From the NCBI RefSeq assembly GCF_013249065.1, contig NZ_JABRWQ010000003.1:434001-498000 (forward strand): a stretch of DNA of 64,000 nucleotides, given 5' to 3'. Below, one piece after another: positions 63,014-64,000 of the stretch. Numbering within the stretch: position 1 is the first letter of the stretch; the number at the start of each line of letters is the position of its first letter. The notes under the pieces are model-generated. The model worked only from the letters and a program-made list of their open reading frames with translations, was not told the DNA's origin and ran no database searches. The position numbers and the translations under genes were made by a program. The DNA comes from Winogradskyella litoriviva. GTDB taxonomy: Bacteria; Bacteroidota; Bacteroidia; Flavobacteriales; Flavobacteriaceae.

Positions 63014-63517
63014 TTGAATAGAAATTTATTCATTACCCTACTTATTATATTTAATATCGCAATTGATCAAATCTCCAAAGTTATTGTTAGAATGACTATG
63101 ATTAAAGGCGGAAAAGGTCAAATCAATGTAATAAAAGATTATTTTCAATTAATTTGGGTTGAAAATAAAGGTGCTTTTTTAGGTATGGGTAGTGAAATGA
63201 ATTCTACACTTAGATTAATTTTCTTATTAATTCTTCCTACTGTAGTTTTATGCTATGTAGTTTATTACATTGTAAAAACTAAAACATTAGACAAATTAAG
63301 TCTAATAGCATTTTGTTGCATTATTGGAGGAGGTATTGCAAATGTTTTTGACCGTATTGTTTTCGGAGAAGTCACTGACTTTTTCTTTATTAATTTAGGT
63401 GGTATTTTTAAAACGGGCATCTTTAATGTTGCTGACCTTTCAGTAACAACCGGAATGGTGATGCTGCTATTCAGTGGGATTTTTACAAATAAGAAAAAAG
63501 AGAATATCTCGGCTTAA
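63014..63517 (+). CDS. lspA: Lipoprotein signal peptidase (signal peptidase II), TTG start
   Basis: This 167-residue, four-helix membrane protease has NIAIDQISK, VENKGAFLGMG, IIGGGIANVFDRI and FNVADLSVT, with catalytic Asp in the last two. The frame has no ATG before the first helix: a stop (TAA at 62993) lies just upstream, so TTG at 63014 is the probable start. It removes signal peptides from lipoproteins such as those at 14301 and 46079. Likely co-transcribed with fabD. Confidence 0.93.
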   Translation: MNRNLFITLLIIFNIAIDQISKVIVRMTMIKGGKGQINVIKDYFQLIWVENKGAFLGMGSEMNSTLRLIFLLILPTVVLCYVVYYIVKTKTLDKLSLIAFCCIIGGGIANVFDRIVFGEVTDFFFINLGGIFKTGIFNVADLSVTTGMVMLLFSGIFTNKKKENISA

Positions 63518-63705
63518 CGAGCCAAAATGCAATCCTCACAATCTTTAACTTCTCCGTAATACGTTTCTCTATACTTGTGAAGTGTTTTGTATGGTATACT
63601 TAAAAATTGTTTTTTAATGTAGGTGACATCCGTTAACAAAACACCCATTTTTTTCGTGAAGCGACCTTCTGTTTTGGTCTCTCTTTTAATACTTATCAAT
63701 TTCAT
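63514..63705 (-). CDS. Small conserved-looking protein of unknown function
   Basis: I chose ATG at 63705, giving 63 residues (MKLISIKRETKTEGRFTKK...). It is basic, contains YKTLHKYRETYYGE and ends with DCEDCILAR, where the CxxC pair could bind metal. Its stop overlaps the lspA stop convergently by 4 bp. There is no signal peptide. I cannot assign a function; the composition and convergence favour a real gene. Confidence 0.65.
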   Translation of the reverse strand: MKLISIKRETKTEGRFTKKMGVLLTDVTYIKKQFLSIPYKTLHKYRETYYGEVKDCEDCILAR

Positions 63706-63819
63706 GTTTCTCAATTATCATTCCATGCAAAGCAACAAAGATTGATAACCAACACCAAGTTAAAAACGTTAAAACCTAATTAAATCCTTAAGTATTATTA
63801 TATATTAAATCAATTCACC

Positions 63820-63852
63820 AATCACTTAACGTATAAGTAGTCTTAAGTGATT
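63820..63852. repeat. 10-bp inverted repeat downstream of the amidohydrolase gene
   Basis: AATCACTTAA (63820-63829) and TTAAGTGATT (63843-63852) can form a 10-bp stem with a 13-nt loop. There is no strong U-run, so it may be a weak terminator of the amidohydrolase gene or a protein site. Confidence 0.4.
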
Positions 63853-63882
63853 AAGATGAATATCTCCTAATGAGAAGAATAG

Positions 63883-64000
63883 TTACTTTTTATAAATTAC
63901 ACCTTCTTTCATTACAAAAGTGACATTTTCCATTGTAGAAATTGAAGTTATAGGGTTTTCATTTACCGCAATAATATCTGCGATATAACCCGATTTAATT
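63883..64000 (-). CDS. Amidohydrolase-family protein, C-terminal fragment
   Basis: The last 38 residues of a gene that enters from the right edge read GYIADIIAVNENPIT, then NVTFVMKEGVIYKK and a stop. This G-x-x-ADI-(I/V)-x-(N/D)-NP and FVMK-x-G pattern is the C-terminal beta-sandwich of imidazolonepropionase-like metal-dependent amidohydrolases. The metal-binding part lies outside the window. Confidence 0.7.
   Translation of the reverse strand, partial: IKSGYIADIIAVNENPITSISTMENVTFVMKEGVIYKK

Noticed and set aside
1-64000. CRISPR arrays, tRNA, rRNA, insertion sequences or prophage
   Set aside because: No regularly spaced repeats, no GC-rich cloverleaf sequences, no transposase or phage genes are visible in any frame.

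Overview
This is an AT-rich chromosomal segment from a member of the Bacteroidota, most likely a marine member of the Flavobacteriaceae. Four things support this. It carries a gldA gliding ATPase, a T9SS sorting domain, GLPGLI proteins, CarboxypepD_reg/TonB-type barrels and fused ResB-CcsA. It has many -7 promoter boxes of the form TAnnTTTG. Shine-Dalgarno sequences are scarce. The pathways are typical of an aerobe that can also respire nitrite. No rRNA, tRNA, CRISPR array, prophage or insertion sequence is visible; this is mostly core and near-core genome.

Layout. 1-2036: a truncated M48-type protease gene and a small T9SS-exported protein. 2151-8839: a nitrite-ammonification operon read leftwards (alginate-export-type porin, nrfH, nrfA, ccsBA), with an FNR/CRP-like box near -41 of its promoter. 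8949-13062: an aromatic amino acid operon (pheA, aminotransferase, tyrA, DAHP synthase-chorismate mutase). A 16-residue leader peptide rich in Tyr, Trp and Phe and a terminator precede it, which is a textbook layout for ribosome-mediated attenuation. 13212-16301: gldA with a small membrane protein, a GIN-domain lipoprotein, a PagL-like deacylase and a tiny membrane ORF. 16382-24465: cysteine and sulfur assimilation (cysE-cysM; DUF2061-cysH-sulfite reductase-cobA-met8-FNR-ferredoxin; an Rrf2 regulator). 24649-26050: a SAM-II-like riboswitch and metK.

26142-38572 holds an ABC exporter whose permease is fused to an M1 peptidase, with its ATPase. It also holds a membrane-anchored dihydrofolate reductase, a glycogen-binding-type small protein, a TonB-C-like secreted protein, thyA, a nucleoside transporter with a lipocalin-like head, a bifunctional nuclease and etfAB. 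38904-45936: pdhB, a DUF5686 outer membrane protein, soluble pyrophosphatase and membrane pyrophosphatase. 46079-49879: two tandem paralogous lipoproteins. 49935-56952: a TonB-receptor-like barrel with two GLPGLI proteins, divergent from a histidine kinase/response regulator pair; three GTTAA(C/T) repeats at exact 10-bp steps lie between them. 57049-64000: deoxynucleoside kinase, PAP2 and App1 phosphatases, an FAD enzyme, fabD, lspA and the tail of an amidohydrolase.

The most notable regulatory observations are the aromatic attenuator, the FNR-like box on the nrf promoter, a CTAGTwAwT motif shared by three sulfur-gene promoters, the response-regulator-type direct repeats, a structured 106-bp intergenic element, and a SAM-II aptamer with an extra hairpin. 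Several domain fusions also stand out: sulfite reductase-HEPN, 2TM-DHFR, ABC permease-M1 peptidase and lipocalin-CNT.
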